This document shows, one piece after another, positions 26,089 to 34,495 of a stretch of DNA of 64,000 bases. Every line of letters starts with the position of its first letter. Positions within the stretch are counted from its first letter, which is position 1. This DNA is from Hymenobacter sublimis. GTDB lineage: Bacteria; Bacteroidota; Bacteroidia; Cytophagales; Hymenobacteraceae. The stretch lies in contig NZ_CP095848.1 of NCBI RefSeq assembly GCF_023101345.1, positions 1,239,501-1,303,500 on the forward strand. Reading direction: 5' to 3'. Made by a program: the position numbers and the translations under genes. The notes under the pieces are model-generated. The model was given only the letters and a program-made list of their open reading frames with translations. It did not search any database and was not told the DNA's origin.

Positions 26089-26490
26089 CTCCGGGAGGCG
26101 CCGGGTGGATAAGGTTGGTTTGGTAAGCCCGACTGCCCAAACGTAGTGGGTGCCTGCCAGCCTGCCAGCCGAATTATCACGCCCGTCAGACTTTTCGCCC
26201 GGTCCTACTCCTAAGCCGCCTACCCGTGTTGCCCGCTTGATACTCGCCAGCTGTATTTTCCATAAAAAGCGCTAAATCTGACCCTAAAACAACCTGATGT
26301 GCAAGTGTAACCCGTGTAATCTATAGCAGTTTTGCATCAGCAAGTAGCAGCGCTTACGTGGTGAAAACTCAAAAATCAGACTTTTACAGAGACTCGCTAG
26401 GCCGCTTGGGCGCAGCAGTTTTGCTTACAAAGGCGAAGCCGTTTTCTGCAAGGAAACGGCTTCGCCTTTCTGGTAAAATTGCGCTTTCGG
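26089..26490. other. Gap downstream of the pseudouridine synthase gene
   Basis: About 400 bases, fairly AT-rich around 26260-26420, with no credible ORF. The terminator at 26429-26469 is the only feature I can support. The promoter of the YiaA-like gene should lie near 26100-26200, but I see no clean match. Confidence 0.45.
26429..26469 (-). terminator. Strong hairpin terminator after the pseudouridine synthase
   Basis: A perfect 16-bp stem (26429-26444 with 26454-26469, AAAGGCGAAGCCGTTT type) and a 9-base loop lie 22 bases past the stop of the minus-strand gene. The stem has A/T ends that could serve either direction. Confidence 0.75.
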
Positions 26491-27630
26491 TTAGGAACGT
26501 TTGCCAGGCCGGCTGGCGCCGCGGGTGCCGCGGCTGCTGGTTTTGCCTTTCGGGGAGCCATCCGTTCCTTTCGGACCTTTGCCAGCGGCCAGACCGCGCG
26601 GGCGAGCTCCCGCACCGGTGCGGGCGCCGGCTGGGCGGCTGGCTTTGCCAAAACCGGGGCCATCAGGTCGTACGCCGGTGGCTGGTCCCGCCGGGCGGCC
26701 CGGGCCAGTGGGCCATTCGGCCGGAGCTGCGGGCGCCGGCGCCGGCCGACCGGCCGCGCGTTTGCCGGTGGGTTTCTCAACCCAGGCACCGGCGGGTTTG
26801 GCACGGCCCGGGGCATCCGTGGAACTCTTGGGAGCCGTGCCTTTGCGCGCTGGGCGGTCGGCCCAGAACTCGGCGGAGGAGGGACGCTTGCGCCGCCGGG
26901 GCGTGGAGCCGTCATCGGTGCCGTCGGAGTCCTTAATCATCTCCATCAGCACTTTCAGCTCCTTTTCCTTTAGCTCGCGCCATTCGCCTACCCCCAAGCC
27001 TTTCACGTTAATGTTCATCACGCGAATGCGCTCCAGCTGTACTACCTCGTAGCCAAAGTATTCGCACATGCGCCGGATCTGGCGGTTGAGGCCCTGCACC
27101 AGCACAATGCGGAAGATGTAAGGCGTTTCCTTGGTTACTTTGCAGGGCTGGGTCATGGTGCCCCCAATGGGGACACCGTTGGCCATGCCCTCGATGAACA
27201 AGTCGTTGATGGGCTTGTCGACCATCACGATGTATTCTTTCTCGTGTTTGTTGCCGGCCCGCAGGATCTTATTGACAATGTCGCCGTTGCTGGTCAGCAG
27301 AATCAGGCCCTGGGAGTCCCGGTCGAGGCGGCCAATGGGGAAGATGCGCACCGAGTGCTTAATGGCCCGGATGATGTTGTCCTTGATGCCGGTGTCAGTA
27401 GTCGAAATAATGCCCGGCGGCTTATTGTAGGCAATGTACACGGCATCTTCCTCGGCCCGTGGCTCAATGATGTTTCCATTCACCGACACCCGGTCTTTGC
27501 TGGTTACCTGGTCGCCGATGTTGGCCCGCTTGCCGTTGATCAACACGTTGCCCTGCTCGATAAAGCGGTCGGCCTCCCGGCGGGAGCAGACGCCGCTTTC
27601 GCTGATGTATTTGTTGAGACGAGTAGGCAT
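26491..27630 (-). CDS. RluB/RluF-type rRNA pseudouridine synthase with long basic tail
   Basis: A 379-residue protein from ATG 27630 ([18 protein letters not shown]); a TTG two codons earlier is less likely. Residues 1-60 are an S4 RNA-binding domain. The catalytic core has [19 protein letters not shown] (Asp nucleophile), a Lys-Tyr pair in HEKEYIV, and [17 protein letters not shown]. It resembles RluB/RluF, which modify the 23S rRNA peptidyl-transferase region. The last about 130 residues are a low-complexity Pro/Gly/Ala/Lys/Arg extension ([17 protein letters not shown] and similar) absent from the E. coli enzymes. It is probably disordered and RNA-binding. Confidence 0.88.
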   Translation of the reverse strand: MPTRLNKYISESGVCSRREADRFIEQGNVLINGKRANIGDQVTSKDRVSVNGNIIEPRAEEDAVYIAYNKPPGIISTTDTGIKDNIIRAIKHSVRIFPIGRLDRDSQGLILLTSNGDIVNKILRAGNKHEKEYIVMVDKPINDLFIEGMANGVPIGGTMTQPCKVTKETPYIFRIVLVQGLNRQIRRMCEYFGYEVVQLERIRVMNINVKGLGVGEWRELKEKELKVLMEMIKDSDGTDDGSTPRRRKRPSSAEFWADRPARKGTAPKSSTDAPGRAKPAGAWVEKPTGKRAAGRPAPAPAAPAEWPTGPGRPAGPATGVRPDGPGFGKASRPAGARTGAGARPRGLAAGKGPKGTDGSPKGKTSSRGTRGASRPGKRS

Positions 27631-27764
27631 GGGCAACGGGTGTTGAAGGCAAAAATAGAAATGGCCCGCCCCGGCAAAGCTGCCAGGCGGACCACAAAGA
27701 TACGGCGGAAGTAAGTGAACCCCGGCTTCCTACCCCAAAGAACCACCGGTAACTGCTCCGGCCA

Positions 27765-28109
27765 TCATCCGGCCACAAAGTAGCGCTGGATGGCCTCGTC
27801 TAGCTCCGCGGACGTAGAGTCGGTGGGTTGCACTTGCAGCTCCACGGGGGCAGTAGCATCGGCAGCGGTGTAAGTACCGCTGCTGCGGTTGAAAGCCAGC
27901 CGCCCCTGCCGGAACTCCCGCTGCTGCTCCGCCCCGTTCTCAGTCATGGAAACAAACTCCAGTTTGTCCAGGTGGTGGCTGGCTTTGTCAAATCGAAACC
28001 AGAAATACAGCTGGGCCGGGTCGTCGCTCTGCACGTCCAGGGCTTTGATTTCTACCAGAGAAAAGTCCTCCGCTTCGAGCAGGAACAGGGTGTTGTAGGC
28101 AATGGGCAT
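27765..28109 (-). CDS. Hypothetical cytoplasmic protein
   Basis: A 114-residue protein from ATG 28109 (MPIAYNTLFLLEAEDFSLV). It is acidic, with mixed beta content (AQLYFWFRFDKASHHLDKLEF) and a short helical end (ELDEAIQRYFVAG). No signal or membrane segment. I do not recognise a family. It ends 135 bases upstream of the pseudouridine synthase start. Function unknown. Confidence 0.6.
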   Translation of the reverse strand: MPIAYNTLFLLEAEDFSLVEIKALDVQSDDPAQLYFWFRFDKASHHLDKLEFVSMTENGAEQQREFRQGRLAFNRSSGTYTAADATAPVELQVQPTDSTSAELDEAIQRYFVAG

Positions 28110-28250
28110 GGGAAGGTAGGATGAGAAGTGGAGTGGCCAGAATCTGTAGACAGAAACTGATCGGATAAGGTTACTTCGACCACTTACGGCACTAGTGTGG
28201 CAAGGGTGGGAATGTCCTGAAGTGGCCGAATGCGCAGGCCTCGTCAGCAG

Positions 28251-29315
28251 CTATTTTTCCTCACTCAGCCACTGCATGGCCTGGTACTGGCCGGGGCCTA
28301 CGAACAAGCGCAGCACATCGTCGGTGAGGCGCAGACCGTTGGCGCTATTGGTCAGGAAAAGCAGGGTTTCCTTGGTGTCGGGAAAGGTCATGAAGAAGCC
28401 GCGAAAATCGCCATTGTCGCCCCAGTGCCACTGGGCGGGGCCGTGGCTGGTAGCGGCTAAGCCCACGCCGCAGGCCCAGGCAATGCGGGCGTCGGTGGGG
28501 GTAAGGGGGGTAGTGCAGCGGTTAGCGTCGTTGGCCGGGTTGGTAAGCAGCTTGGCCGTGGCTGGCCGCAAGCCCTTTCCTCGCGCAATAGCCTGCAGAA
28601 ACCGGTGGTAGTCGGGGGCCGTGGTAAGCAGACTAAAACCACCGTTGGGCTCCTCAAACCGCTTGATATCAGTAGGCTGCCCGGCCTTGTCGTGCCCGAA
28701 GGCGGCGTTTTGGTCAAAGCGTGATTGCCAGATAAAGCTGCTGTTCTGCATCTTCAACGGACCAAAAACTTCTTGTTGAGCCAACTGCTCCAGCGATTTT
28801 CCGGTCAGGTGCTCCAGGGTTTTCTGCAAGAATACGTAGCCCTCCCCGGAGTAGCTCCAGCAGCTGTCGGGCGCAAACTGCAGGTGAAGCGCCGAGGTTT
28901 TCCAGCTCTCGGCCAGTGGGTAGCCCGCCCAGTTAGGCAAGCCCGTGGTATGCCCTAGCACCATCCGCGCCGTGATTTTTTGGGCGCGGGGCTCGTTTTG
29001 CAGGCGTGGGTAGGGGTAGTAGCTGAGCAGGGACTTGTCCAGGTCGAGGCGGCCCTGGTCGTGCAGGCGCAGGGCCGTGTAGGCTAGCACCACTTTGCCC
29101 AGCGAAGCCGCCTGAAAGATAGTGTTGGCATCAATGGCCTGCGTAGTGCCGGCCTGGCGCAGCCCCAAGCTGTACTGCGTGGTCTCGCCCTTTTTGGAGT
29201 AAATCAGCTGAATGCCAGTTACGTTTTCTTTTTTGAGTAAGGCAGTGAGTTCGGCTTGTTGGGCTGTTGTGACAAAAGAATAAAGTAGTAGGGCCAGGGT
29301 AAGGATATTCTTCAT
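28251..29315 (-). CDS. Secreted serine hydrolase, beta-lactamase family (class C/PBP fold)
   Basis: A 354-residue exported protein with signal peptide MKNILTLALLLYSFVTTAQ. The catalytic SxxK is SLGK (Ser71, Lys74) and the second motif YxN appears as YSG (CWSYSGEGY). HWGDNGDF near the end probably stands for the third motif (HxG). This places it with AmpC-like serine hydrolases and DD-peptidases, which act on beta-lactams, peptides or esters. Sequence alone does not show beta-lactamase activity. It is transcribed alone on the minus strand. Confidence 0.85.
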   Translation of the reverse strand: MKNILTLALLLYSFVTTAQQAELTALLKKENVTGIQLIYSKKGETTQYSLGLRQAGTTQAIDANTIFQAASLGKVVLAYTALRLHDQGRLDLDKSLLSYYPYPRLQNEPRAQKITARMVLGHTTGLPNWAGYPLAESWKTSALHLQFAPDSCWSYSGEGYVFLQKTLEHLTGKSLEQLAQQEVFGPLKMQNSSFIWQSRFDQNAAFGHDKAGQPTDIKRFEEPNGGFSLLTTAPDYHRFLQAIARGKGLRPATAKLLTNPANDANRCTTPLTPTDARIAWACGVGLAATSHGPAQWHWGDNGDFRGFFMTFPDTKETLLFLTNSANGLRLTDDVLRLFVGPGQYQAMQWLSEEK

Positions 29316-29407
29316 AAGCAGCCGAAAGGCATCAGGTAGAAACAGGGTAGGTCGAGCAATATTAGCGGAAGCTATGCTACAGCATACAGCAGCACGATAA
29401 TTAACTA

Positions 29408-29444
29408 CAAAAAATAGGGGCCGCCCCTACGGAGCGGCCCCTAT
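29408..29444 (-). terminator. Rho-independent terminator after yebC
   Basis: ATAGGGGCCGC (29414-29424) pairs perfectly with GCGGCCCCTAT (29434-29444) around a 9-base loop. Read on the minus strand it is followed by a T-run (29408-29413). Confidence 0.88.
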
Positions 29445-29472
29445 GTAAGGCGTAAGCGGCACCTAAAACTGC

Positions 29473-30207
29473 CTACCCCAGCGTGTGGTACACAGCCTGC
29501 ACGTCGTCGTCCTCTTCGAACTTCTCGATGAGGTTCATTACTTCATCGAGCTGTTCGCCTTCGAGGTGAACGGTGGTGTTGGGCACGCGCTGCAGCTGGG
29601 CTGATACCACGTTCAAGGCCTTTTCTTCCAGGGCCTTCTGCATCTGGCCGAAGTCGGTAAAGGCAGTTTCTACCACGATGTAGTCTTTCACGTTGCCGTG
29701 CTCGTCCTCCTCCTGGTCGGCGTACACGTCTTCGGCGCCGGCGTCAATCAGCTCTAGTTCCAGCTCGTCGAGGTCGAGGCCTTCGGCGGCCAGCTTGAAC
29801 ACGCCCTTGCGGGTGAAGGTGTAGTCAGAGGAGCCCGCCGTGCCCAGGGCGCCGTTACCGCGGTTGAAGTACATGCGCACGTTGGCCACGGTGCGGGTCG
29901 GGTTGTCGGTGGCGGTTTCGATGACGACGGCCACACCGTGGGGCGCGTAGCCTTCATATACCACTTCCTGGTAGTCTTTTTCCTCCTTGCTGGAGGCCCG
30001 TTTGATGGCCGCTTCCACCCGGTCTTTGGGCATGTTCACGCCTTTGGCGTTCTGCATGGCCGTGCGCAGGCGGGAGTTGGTATCGGGGTTAGGGCCGGAT
30101 TCTTTCACGGCCATCACGATTTCCCGGCCGATGCGGGTAAAGTCTTTGGACATCCGGTCCCAGCGCTTCATTTTGCGGCCTTTGCGGAATTCAAACGCGC
30201 GTCCCAT
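29473..30207 (-). CDS. yebC: YebC/PmpR family protein
   Basis: A 244-residue protein of the YebC/TACO1 family. It starts MGRAFEFRKGRKMKRWDRM, with the conserved basic N-terminus, then FTRIGREI and LRTAMQNAKGVNMPKDRVEAAIKRA. YEGYAPHGVAVVIETATDNPTRTVANVR forms the core. Family members bind DNA or act at the ribosome; some bacterial members are described as transcription regulators and the mitochondrial TACO1 aids translation. Which applies here is open. Length and motif order are normal. A terminator follows 29 bases later. Confidence 0.93.
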   Translation of the reverse strand: MGRAFEFRKGRKMKRWDRMSKDFTRIGREIVMAVKESGPNPDTNSRLRTAMQNAKGVNMPKDRVEAAIKRASSKEEKDYQEVVYEGYAPHGVAVVIETATDNPTRTVANVRMYFNRGNGALGTAGSSDYTFTRKGVFKLAAEGLDLDELELELIDAGAEDVYADQEEDEHGNVKDYIVVETAFTDFGQMQKALEEKALNVVSAQLQRVPNTTVHLEGEQLDEVMNLIEKFEEDDDVQAVYHTLG

Positions 30208-30429
30208 CTATGGTGAATTTATGAAATGGTGAATTTGTGAGTGGTGGTTTCGGCGCGGGTGGGGCCGAAGGGGCCGCAAGTTAGCAGAAAGCCCGGCGGG
30301 GCGCAACGCAGCTTCCTAGCAAGGACTCTGTCCTCGAGTTGATCTGTGAAAGCCGCCCCCGTTGCACGTGAGCGTGGCTCGGCAGCCTTTGGCCGTGCTC
30401 GACACCTATATGTCCCCGCCGTGCGGCCT

Positions 30430-30867
30430 CTATTGCTGCCGGAGTGTGTAGGTGCTCTGGTTACCCTCGGGGTAGCCCGCCATAACGAGCGTGAGCAGGC
30501 CGTTGCGCAGCTGAAACCGACCCTGATCGGTGCGGGGCTGGCCTTTTTTGTCGGTGTAGGAAAAGCTGATGCGGTCGGCGGCAAAGGTGAAGCGCCCGTC
30601 CTGGTCGAAGCGCATGGTGCCGCCGTTGGCCGCCAGAGTCAACCGCTTCTGGAAGGTCCCATCGGGGCGGAGCGTGAGCGTGCCGCCTACCCCTTTGGCC
30701 GGCATGGGCACGGGGCTGGTTCCCCGGTCGAGAATGGTGTAGGAGAGGTAGGAGTAGGTAGTAAAAAACGAAGGCGCGAGGCGCGGAACCGAGGAGGCGG
30801 TGCGCTGGGCCATACCAGTGGCTGCGGTCAGCAACAGGCACCCTAGCAAAAACAAACGATAGAGCAT
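30430..30867 (-). CDS. Hypothetical secreted beta-rich protein
   Basis: A 145-residue protein from ATG 30867, chosen because it opens a signal peptide (MLYRLFLLGCLLLTAATGMAQ); the in-frame extension upstream is not coding-like. The mature part is beta-rich with repeated short strands (GGTLTLRPDGTFQKRL, GTMRFDQDGRFTFAAD, GRFQLRNGLLTLV). It resembles lipocalin-like or copper-resistance-type small barrels, but I cannot assign a family. It is divergent from the formimidoylglutamase gene at 30982. Confidence 0.55.
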   Translation of the reverse strand: MLYRLFLLGCLLLTAATGMAQRTASSVPRLAPSFFTTYSYLSYTILDRGTSPVPMPAKGVGGTLTLRPDGTFQKRLTLAANGGTMRFDQDGRFTFAADRISFSYTDKKGQPRTDQGRFQLRNGLLTLVMAGYPEGNQSTYTLRQQ

Positions 30868-30981
30868 AACGCAAGGTAGCGCGTCCCGGCCAGAACCTGC
30901 CCCCGGCGGCACTGCCACAGGCCCGCAAGAATTCTGGGGCGGCCCGGGCAAGAAGCTCCGGTTTGGTTCTACATTTGGCCC

Positions 30982-31899
30982 ATGCCCACCTTTCTCCGCG
31001 ACTTAATTCGGCCTGCCGCCGCCCTGCCCCAGGCCGACGTATGCCTGGTTGGAATTCCCCTCGACTTCGGGACGGTGCTGGAAGGGGGCCGGGCCGGGGC
31101 AGCTCAGGCCCCCGAGGCCATCCGGCGGGAGCTGCGCCGCTACCACAAAACCTACAACCTGGAGCACAACGTGAGTCTGGAGGCCCTGCGCATCGCCGAT
31201 GCCGGCAACCTAGATTTGCGCGCTACCCCCGACCACGAAGCCAACCACCAGACCATCCGGGCCGAGCTGGCGCGCCTGCTTCACCAGTACCCGCGGGTAG
31301 TGGTGCTAGGCGGCTCCCACGACGGCTCCTACAGCACGGTGCGAGGCCTGCGCGACGCCACCGCCGGCGCTTCAGTGGGCGGCATCAACCTAGATGCCCA
31401 CGCCGACGTGAAGGACCGCCCCAGCGTGCTGAGCAGCGGCACGCCCTTCGGCAAGCTCTTGCGCGAGGAAGTGCTGGCCGGGGAACGGTTCACCGAAATC
31501 GGGCTGCACTCCAACCTGAACACCCGGGAAGACATTGACTTTCTGCACCAGCAACAGGCCACCATTGTGCCCCTGGCCCACGTGCAGCACGACGGCATGG
31601 CCACCTACATGCAGCGGGCGCTCCGCCGCGCTACAGCGCTGGGTCCGGCCTTTGTAAGCGTTGATATGGACGGTTGCGCTGAGGCGTACGCGCCCGGCGT
31701 TTCGGCGCCCAGTGCCGATGGCTTCACGCCCCGCCAGGCCGCGGAAGCTGCTTTTCTGGCCGGCAAGGAGCCTGAAGTATTGCTGTTCGAACTGGTAGAG
31801 CTAAACCCCATCTTCGACCGGGACAACCAAACGGCCCGCCTAGCCGCCACCATCCTCACGGCCTACCTGACGGGGGTAGCCGCCAGTTTGGGCGCCTAG
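30982..31899 (+). CDS. hutG: Formimidoylglutamase (arginase/ureohydrolase family)
   Basis: Ureohydrolase-fold enzyme with a binuclear Mn site. Metal motifs are GGSHDGSYS (His), INLDAHADVKDR (Asp, His, Asp) and SVDMDGCAEAYAPGVS (Asp, Asp). The usual DPAxAPG is altered to EAYAPG, typical of HutG-like members rather than arginase. The predicted reaction is formiminoglutamate to glutamate plus formamide, the last step of histidine breakdown. hutU is 6.4 kb downstream on the same strand. Agmatinase or another ureohydrolase is the alternative. A TACATTTG box at 30970-30977 ends 4 bases before the ATG and would give a very short leader. Confidence 0.8.
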   Translation: MPTFLRDLIRPAAALPQADVCLVGIPLDFGTVLEGGRAGAAQAPEAIRRELRRYHKTYNLEHNVSLEALRIADAGNLDLRATPDHEANHQTIRAELARLLHQYPRVVVLGGSHDGSYSTVRGLRDATAGASVGGINLDAHADVKDRPSVLSSGTPFGKLLREEVLAGERFTEIGLHSNLNTREDIDFLHQQQATIVPLAHVQHDGMATYMQRALRRATALGPAFVSVDMDGCAEAYAPGVSAPSADGFTPRQAAEAAFLAGKEPEVLLFELVELNPIFDRDNQTARLAATILTAYLTGVAASLGA

Positions 31900-31965
31900 C
31901 CCGCAGTCGTTTTTCTGGCATGCTTACCTGTCTGATGGCGGGTAGCTGCCTGCTTTAATTCTGTC

Positions 31966-32844
31966 ATGAACTACTTGTTTGCCTGCATATTAGCCAGTGC
32001 GGTTGCCCTGCCCGCGGCCGCCCAGAAAGCTCCCGCAAAACCCCGAGCGAAAACGGAGCCGGGTCCGGCTTTTACCCTAACGTGCACCGGCCGCACGTCG
32101 GGTAGTGCCCTGCAGAAGCTGTACTGTGAAACCCGGGACTTAACGCTGCCTGCTCCGCCGACCGGCACTCCGCTGGTGGTAGATGCCCGCCTGAATGGGA
32201 CCGTTACGGTGCGCAGCTGGGCCGGGCCCACGGTGCGGGTGCGGGCCCGGGTGCAAGGACGCGCCGCCAGTGAGGCCACGGCTAAGGCTCTGGCTGCCAG
32301 TGTCCGCATCAGCACCCAGAACAATACGCTGCGTGCGGCCCGCCCCCACGAGGCCTTGGATGGCTGGGAGGTAAGCTACGAGGTGTTGGTACCTAGCCAG
32401 ACTGATCTTACTCTGCGCTCCATAAACGGCCACCTTGCGGTGGAGAACGTGCGCGGTACCCTGCGCTGCGAAAGCACCGCTGGCAACCTCAGCTTCAGCG
32501 GGGTAGGGGGCGACGTACGCGGTAAAACCACGGCAGGCAGCCTGAGCCTAACCCTAACCGGAGCGGCCTGGGAGGGTCCGGGCCTTGATGTAAGCACGGC
32601 AAATGGCAGTATTTCCTGGCAGCTGCCCGCCGTGTACGCGGCTACCATCATGGCCCGCACGGTACAGGGGCGGGTCCAGGCCGAACTCAACACCAGGCGC
32701 AAAAGTGTGCTTCCCCACAACCTGGTAGCGACGCTGGGCAAGGGCGGGGCCCAATTGCGGGCCGCTACCGTTACGGGCAACGTAACCGTCAGACAGGCTC
32801 CTGGCACCACGGAGACCCTACCCGCAACTGAGCCCGGTAAGTAA
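31966..32844 (+). CDS. Exported DUF4097-like beta-strand repeat protein
   Basis: A 292-residue protein with signal peptide MNYLFACILASAVALPAAAQ. The mature part is a run of short beta strands with repeated Gly/Asn/Thr turns (NGTVTVRSWAGPTVRVR, SINGHLAVENVRGTLRC, STAGNLSFSGVGG, TTAGSLSLTLTG, TANGSISWQLP). This is the pattern of the DUF4097 putative-adhesin beta-helix family. It lies 66 bases after hutG on the same strand but is probably functionally separate. Precise role unknown. Confidence 0.7.
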   Translation: MNYLFACILASAVALPAAAQKAPAKPRAKTEPGPAFTLTCTGRTSGSALQKLYCETRDLTLPAPPTGTPLVVDARLNGTVTVRSWAGPTVRVRARVQGRAASEATAKALAASVRISTQNNTLRAARPHEALDGWEVSYEVLVPSQTDLTLRSINGHLAVENVRGTLRCESTAGNLSFSGVGGDVRGKTTAGSLSLTLTGAAWEGPGLDVSTANGSISWQLPAVYAATIMARTVQGRVQAELNTRRKSVLPHNLVATLGKGGAQLRAATVTGNVTVRQAPGTTETLPATEPGK

Positions 32845-32962
32845 TGTAGCAGAGCAGCCTACCAGTAGTAGGGGGCGTAATAAGCATCCGAAGAACGCCG
32901 TGCGAAGCTTAACGTTCTGCAAGATGTCTGTAGACCTTGATTGTTAACATTGCCTAGTTAGA

Positions 32963-33071
32963 AAGAACGTCATGCAGAGCCCAAGGCGAAGCATCTCGCT
33001 CGAATTATTGGGTAGTAACATACAACGTCAGCACGCGAGATACTTCGCCTTCGGCCCTGCATGACGTTCTT
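32963..33071. repeat. REP-like inverted repeat (GAACGTCATGCA type)
   Basis: The outer arms AAGAACGTCATGCA (32963-32976) and TGCATGACGTTCTT (33058-33071) are perfectly complementary. The inner arms 32983-32999 and 33035-33051 (AAGGCGAAGCATCTCGC type) pair with one mismatch. The whole forms a long stem-loop of about 109 bases. Such non-coding elements are usually present in many copies per genome; that is inference here. Confidence 0.75.
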
Positions 33072-33125
33072 ATATTGCTCAAAAACCTCTACTATTCAAA
33101 AGTCCAAAAGTGTACACCCCTACAG

Positions 33126-33165
33126 CAAATCGGCCTCTCACAGTAGCATGTGAGAGGCCGATTTG
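33126..33165 (-). terminator. Hairpin terminator after the MBL-fold gene
   Basis: A perfect 17-bp stem (33126-33142 with 33149-33165, CAAATCGGCCTCTCACA type) with a 6-base loop lies 20 bases past the minus-strand stop. The T-run is short. Confidence 0.7.
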
Positions 33166-33184
33166 CAGTGCTTGAACTTATGCA

Positions 33185-34189
33185 TTAGTAGCGCTCCGGG
33201 TACCGCACCACTTCATCGGTGCGGGGGCGCTTGGGCAGCGGCGACTCCTTCTGGGGGTAGTCGTTTTGCTTGTGCTTCTGGTAGCGCTTAATTAGGAGGG
33301 CCGCGCCGGCCAGAGCACCCAGGCCCGCGGCGGCAATGGCAAACTTCGTACGAATGGGGTCGTGGGGAGCCGGGGGCAGGTAGGCCACCCCGTTTTCGTC
33401 GAGGCGGGCGGGGTCCTGCACGTAGCGGCCCTTGGCCGGTATCTTAAACTCATCGGCTAGTTTTTGCAGTCCGGCCGCGGCCGCGGGGCCCTTCACCACG
33501 GGGCCGTGCCCGCAGCCGATGGCTTCGGGGCGCAAGGCCGCCAGCGTGCGGATAGATTCTCCTACCTGCTGCCAGTTATAGTTGAACGGAGCCCCCGCTA
33601 CGCTGATTTTAGGCAACTGCAGCAATAGCTCCGGCACCGACTCGTGGTTGGCCGTGGCAAAGGCATCGGCCCCCAGTAAGGTCCGGTCCTTTTCGCGGAA
33701 CAGGGCAATCTGGCCCGGGGCGTGGCCCGGTACGTGCAGAATTTGCCAGTCGGGCAGGAAAGGCGGGTCGAGGTCGTTTTCGGGCAGGTGCTGTACGTAG
33801 TCGCTGAGCTGGAAGGACTGGGGCGGGAAAAACCGGGCCACGAAAGCCAATGAGCCCCCACCGGCCACGGTAGGGTCGGCGGGTGGGTACACGGCGCGGG
33901 CCGTCAGGAAGGGCATTTCCAGGGAGTGCGCCAGTACCGGCACCTTCCAGTGCTCGGCCAGGGCCTGCGCGGAGCCCGAGTGGTCCATGTGGCCGTGGGT
34001 AAGAATAATGGCCTCCGGATGCGTGCCGGGGTAGAAAATCTTATCGGCGGCCTCAATAATGGCCTTCTCTGAGCCCGGTAGGCCGGTATCAACTAGGATC
34101 CAGGCACCCGCGTGGCCAGTTTCTATAAAGTATACATTAACAAAGCGCTGAATAGAAAGCTGGTGAACCCCAGCGGCGACCTTTTCCAT
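33185..34189 (-). CDS. MBL-fold metallo-hydrolase with C-terminal membrane anchor
   Basis: A 334-residue protein. Residues 1-240 are a metallo-beta-lactamase-fold hydrolase: LVDTGLPGSE, the zinc motif ILTHGHMDHSG (HxHxDH), HVPGHAPGQ (His), LLGADAF (Asp) and GCGHGPVV (His). Near the C-terminus is a hydrophobic stretch (FAIAAAGLGALAGAALLI) followed by a basic KRYQKHKQ tail. This suggests a membrane-anchored form with the catalytic domain on one side. The family hydrolyses a wide range of thioesters, lactones and phosphodiesters; the substrate is unknown. The ATG at 34189 begins MEKVAAGVHQLSIQRF directly at the fold. Confidence 0.85.
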   Translation of the reverse strand: MEKVAAGVHQLSIQRFVNVYFIETGHAGAWILVDTGLPGSEKAIIEAADKIFYPGTHPEAIILTHGHMDHSGSAQALAEHWKVPVLAHSLEMPFLTARAVYPPADPTVAGGGSLAFVARFFPPQSFQLSDYVQHLPENDLDPPFLPDWQILHVPGHAPGQIALFREKDRTLLGADAFATANHESVPELLLQLPKISVAGAPFNYNWQQVGESIRTLAALRPEAIGCGHGPVVKGPAAAAGLQKLADEFKIPAKGRYVQDPARLDENGVAYLPPAPHDPIRTKFAIAAAGLGALAGAALLIKRYQKHKQNDYPQKESPLPKRPRTDEVVRYPERY

Positions 34190-34333
34190 GAGTTCAATAG
34201 TAGGTGAAACGATAGATACAGTACGAACCTCATCTGAATTAGGTATGGTAGGCAGAACATTTGCCCTGCCTCACCCCGACGGGGCAGCGCACAGAGCCCA
34301 ATGCCCAGGCCAGTAACGCACAGCGTTTTTCCT

Positions 34334-34410
34334 TGTCATTCCGAGCAGGAGGAATCTGAGTCAGCCAGGTAGCAGGTAACCCCAAATTCCTCGCCCCGCT
34401 TGGAATGACA
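34334..34410. repeat. REP-like inverted repeat (TGTCATTCCGAGC type), copy A
   Basis: TGTCATTCCGAGC (34334-34346) and GCTTGGAATGACA (34398-34410) pair with one mismatch. Next to them are GGAATCTGAG on one side and AAATTCCTCGCC on the other. A second copy of the same family lies at 53091-53170. Confidence 0.75.
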
Positions 34411-34438
34411 GCCGGCTTTTTCTGAATAAACCCATAAG

Positions 34439-34470
34439 AAAGCCCCGCCTGGTTTACCAGGCGGGGCTTT
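34439..34470 (-). terminator. Rho-independent terminator after pgi
   Basis: AAAGCCCCGCCTGG (34439-34452) pairs with CCAGGCGGGGCTTT (34457-34470) around a 4-base loop, with T-runs at both ends of the stem. It is 26 bases past the pgi stop on the minus strand and may act in both directions. Confidence 0.88.
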
Positions 34471-34495
34471 TTCAAGAAGCAGAAAGCACCACGGC

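Larger units (their letters stand above)
32845..33184. other. Gap with repeat and hairpin between DUF4097-like and MBL genes
   Basis: About 340 bases without a credible ORF. It contains the inverted repeat at 32963-33071 and the terminator hairpin at 33126-33165. Confidence 0.6.
34190..34495. other. Gap between the MBL-fold gene and pgi
   Basis: About 306 bases with no supported gene. It holds the inverted repeat at 34334-34410 and the terminator at 34439-34470. Confidence 0.6.
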
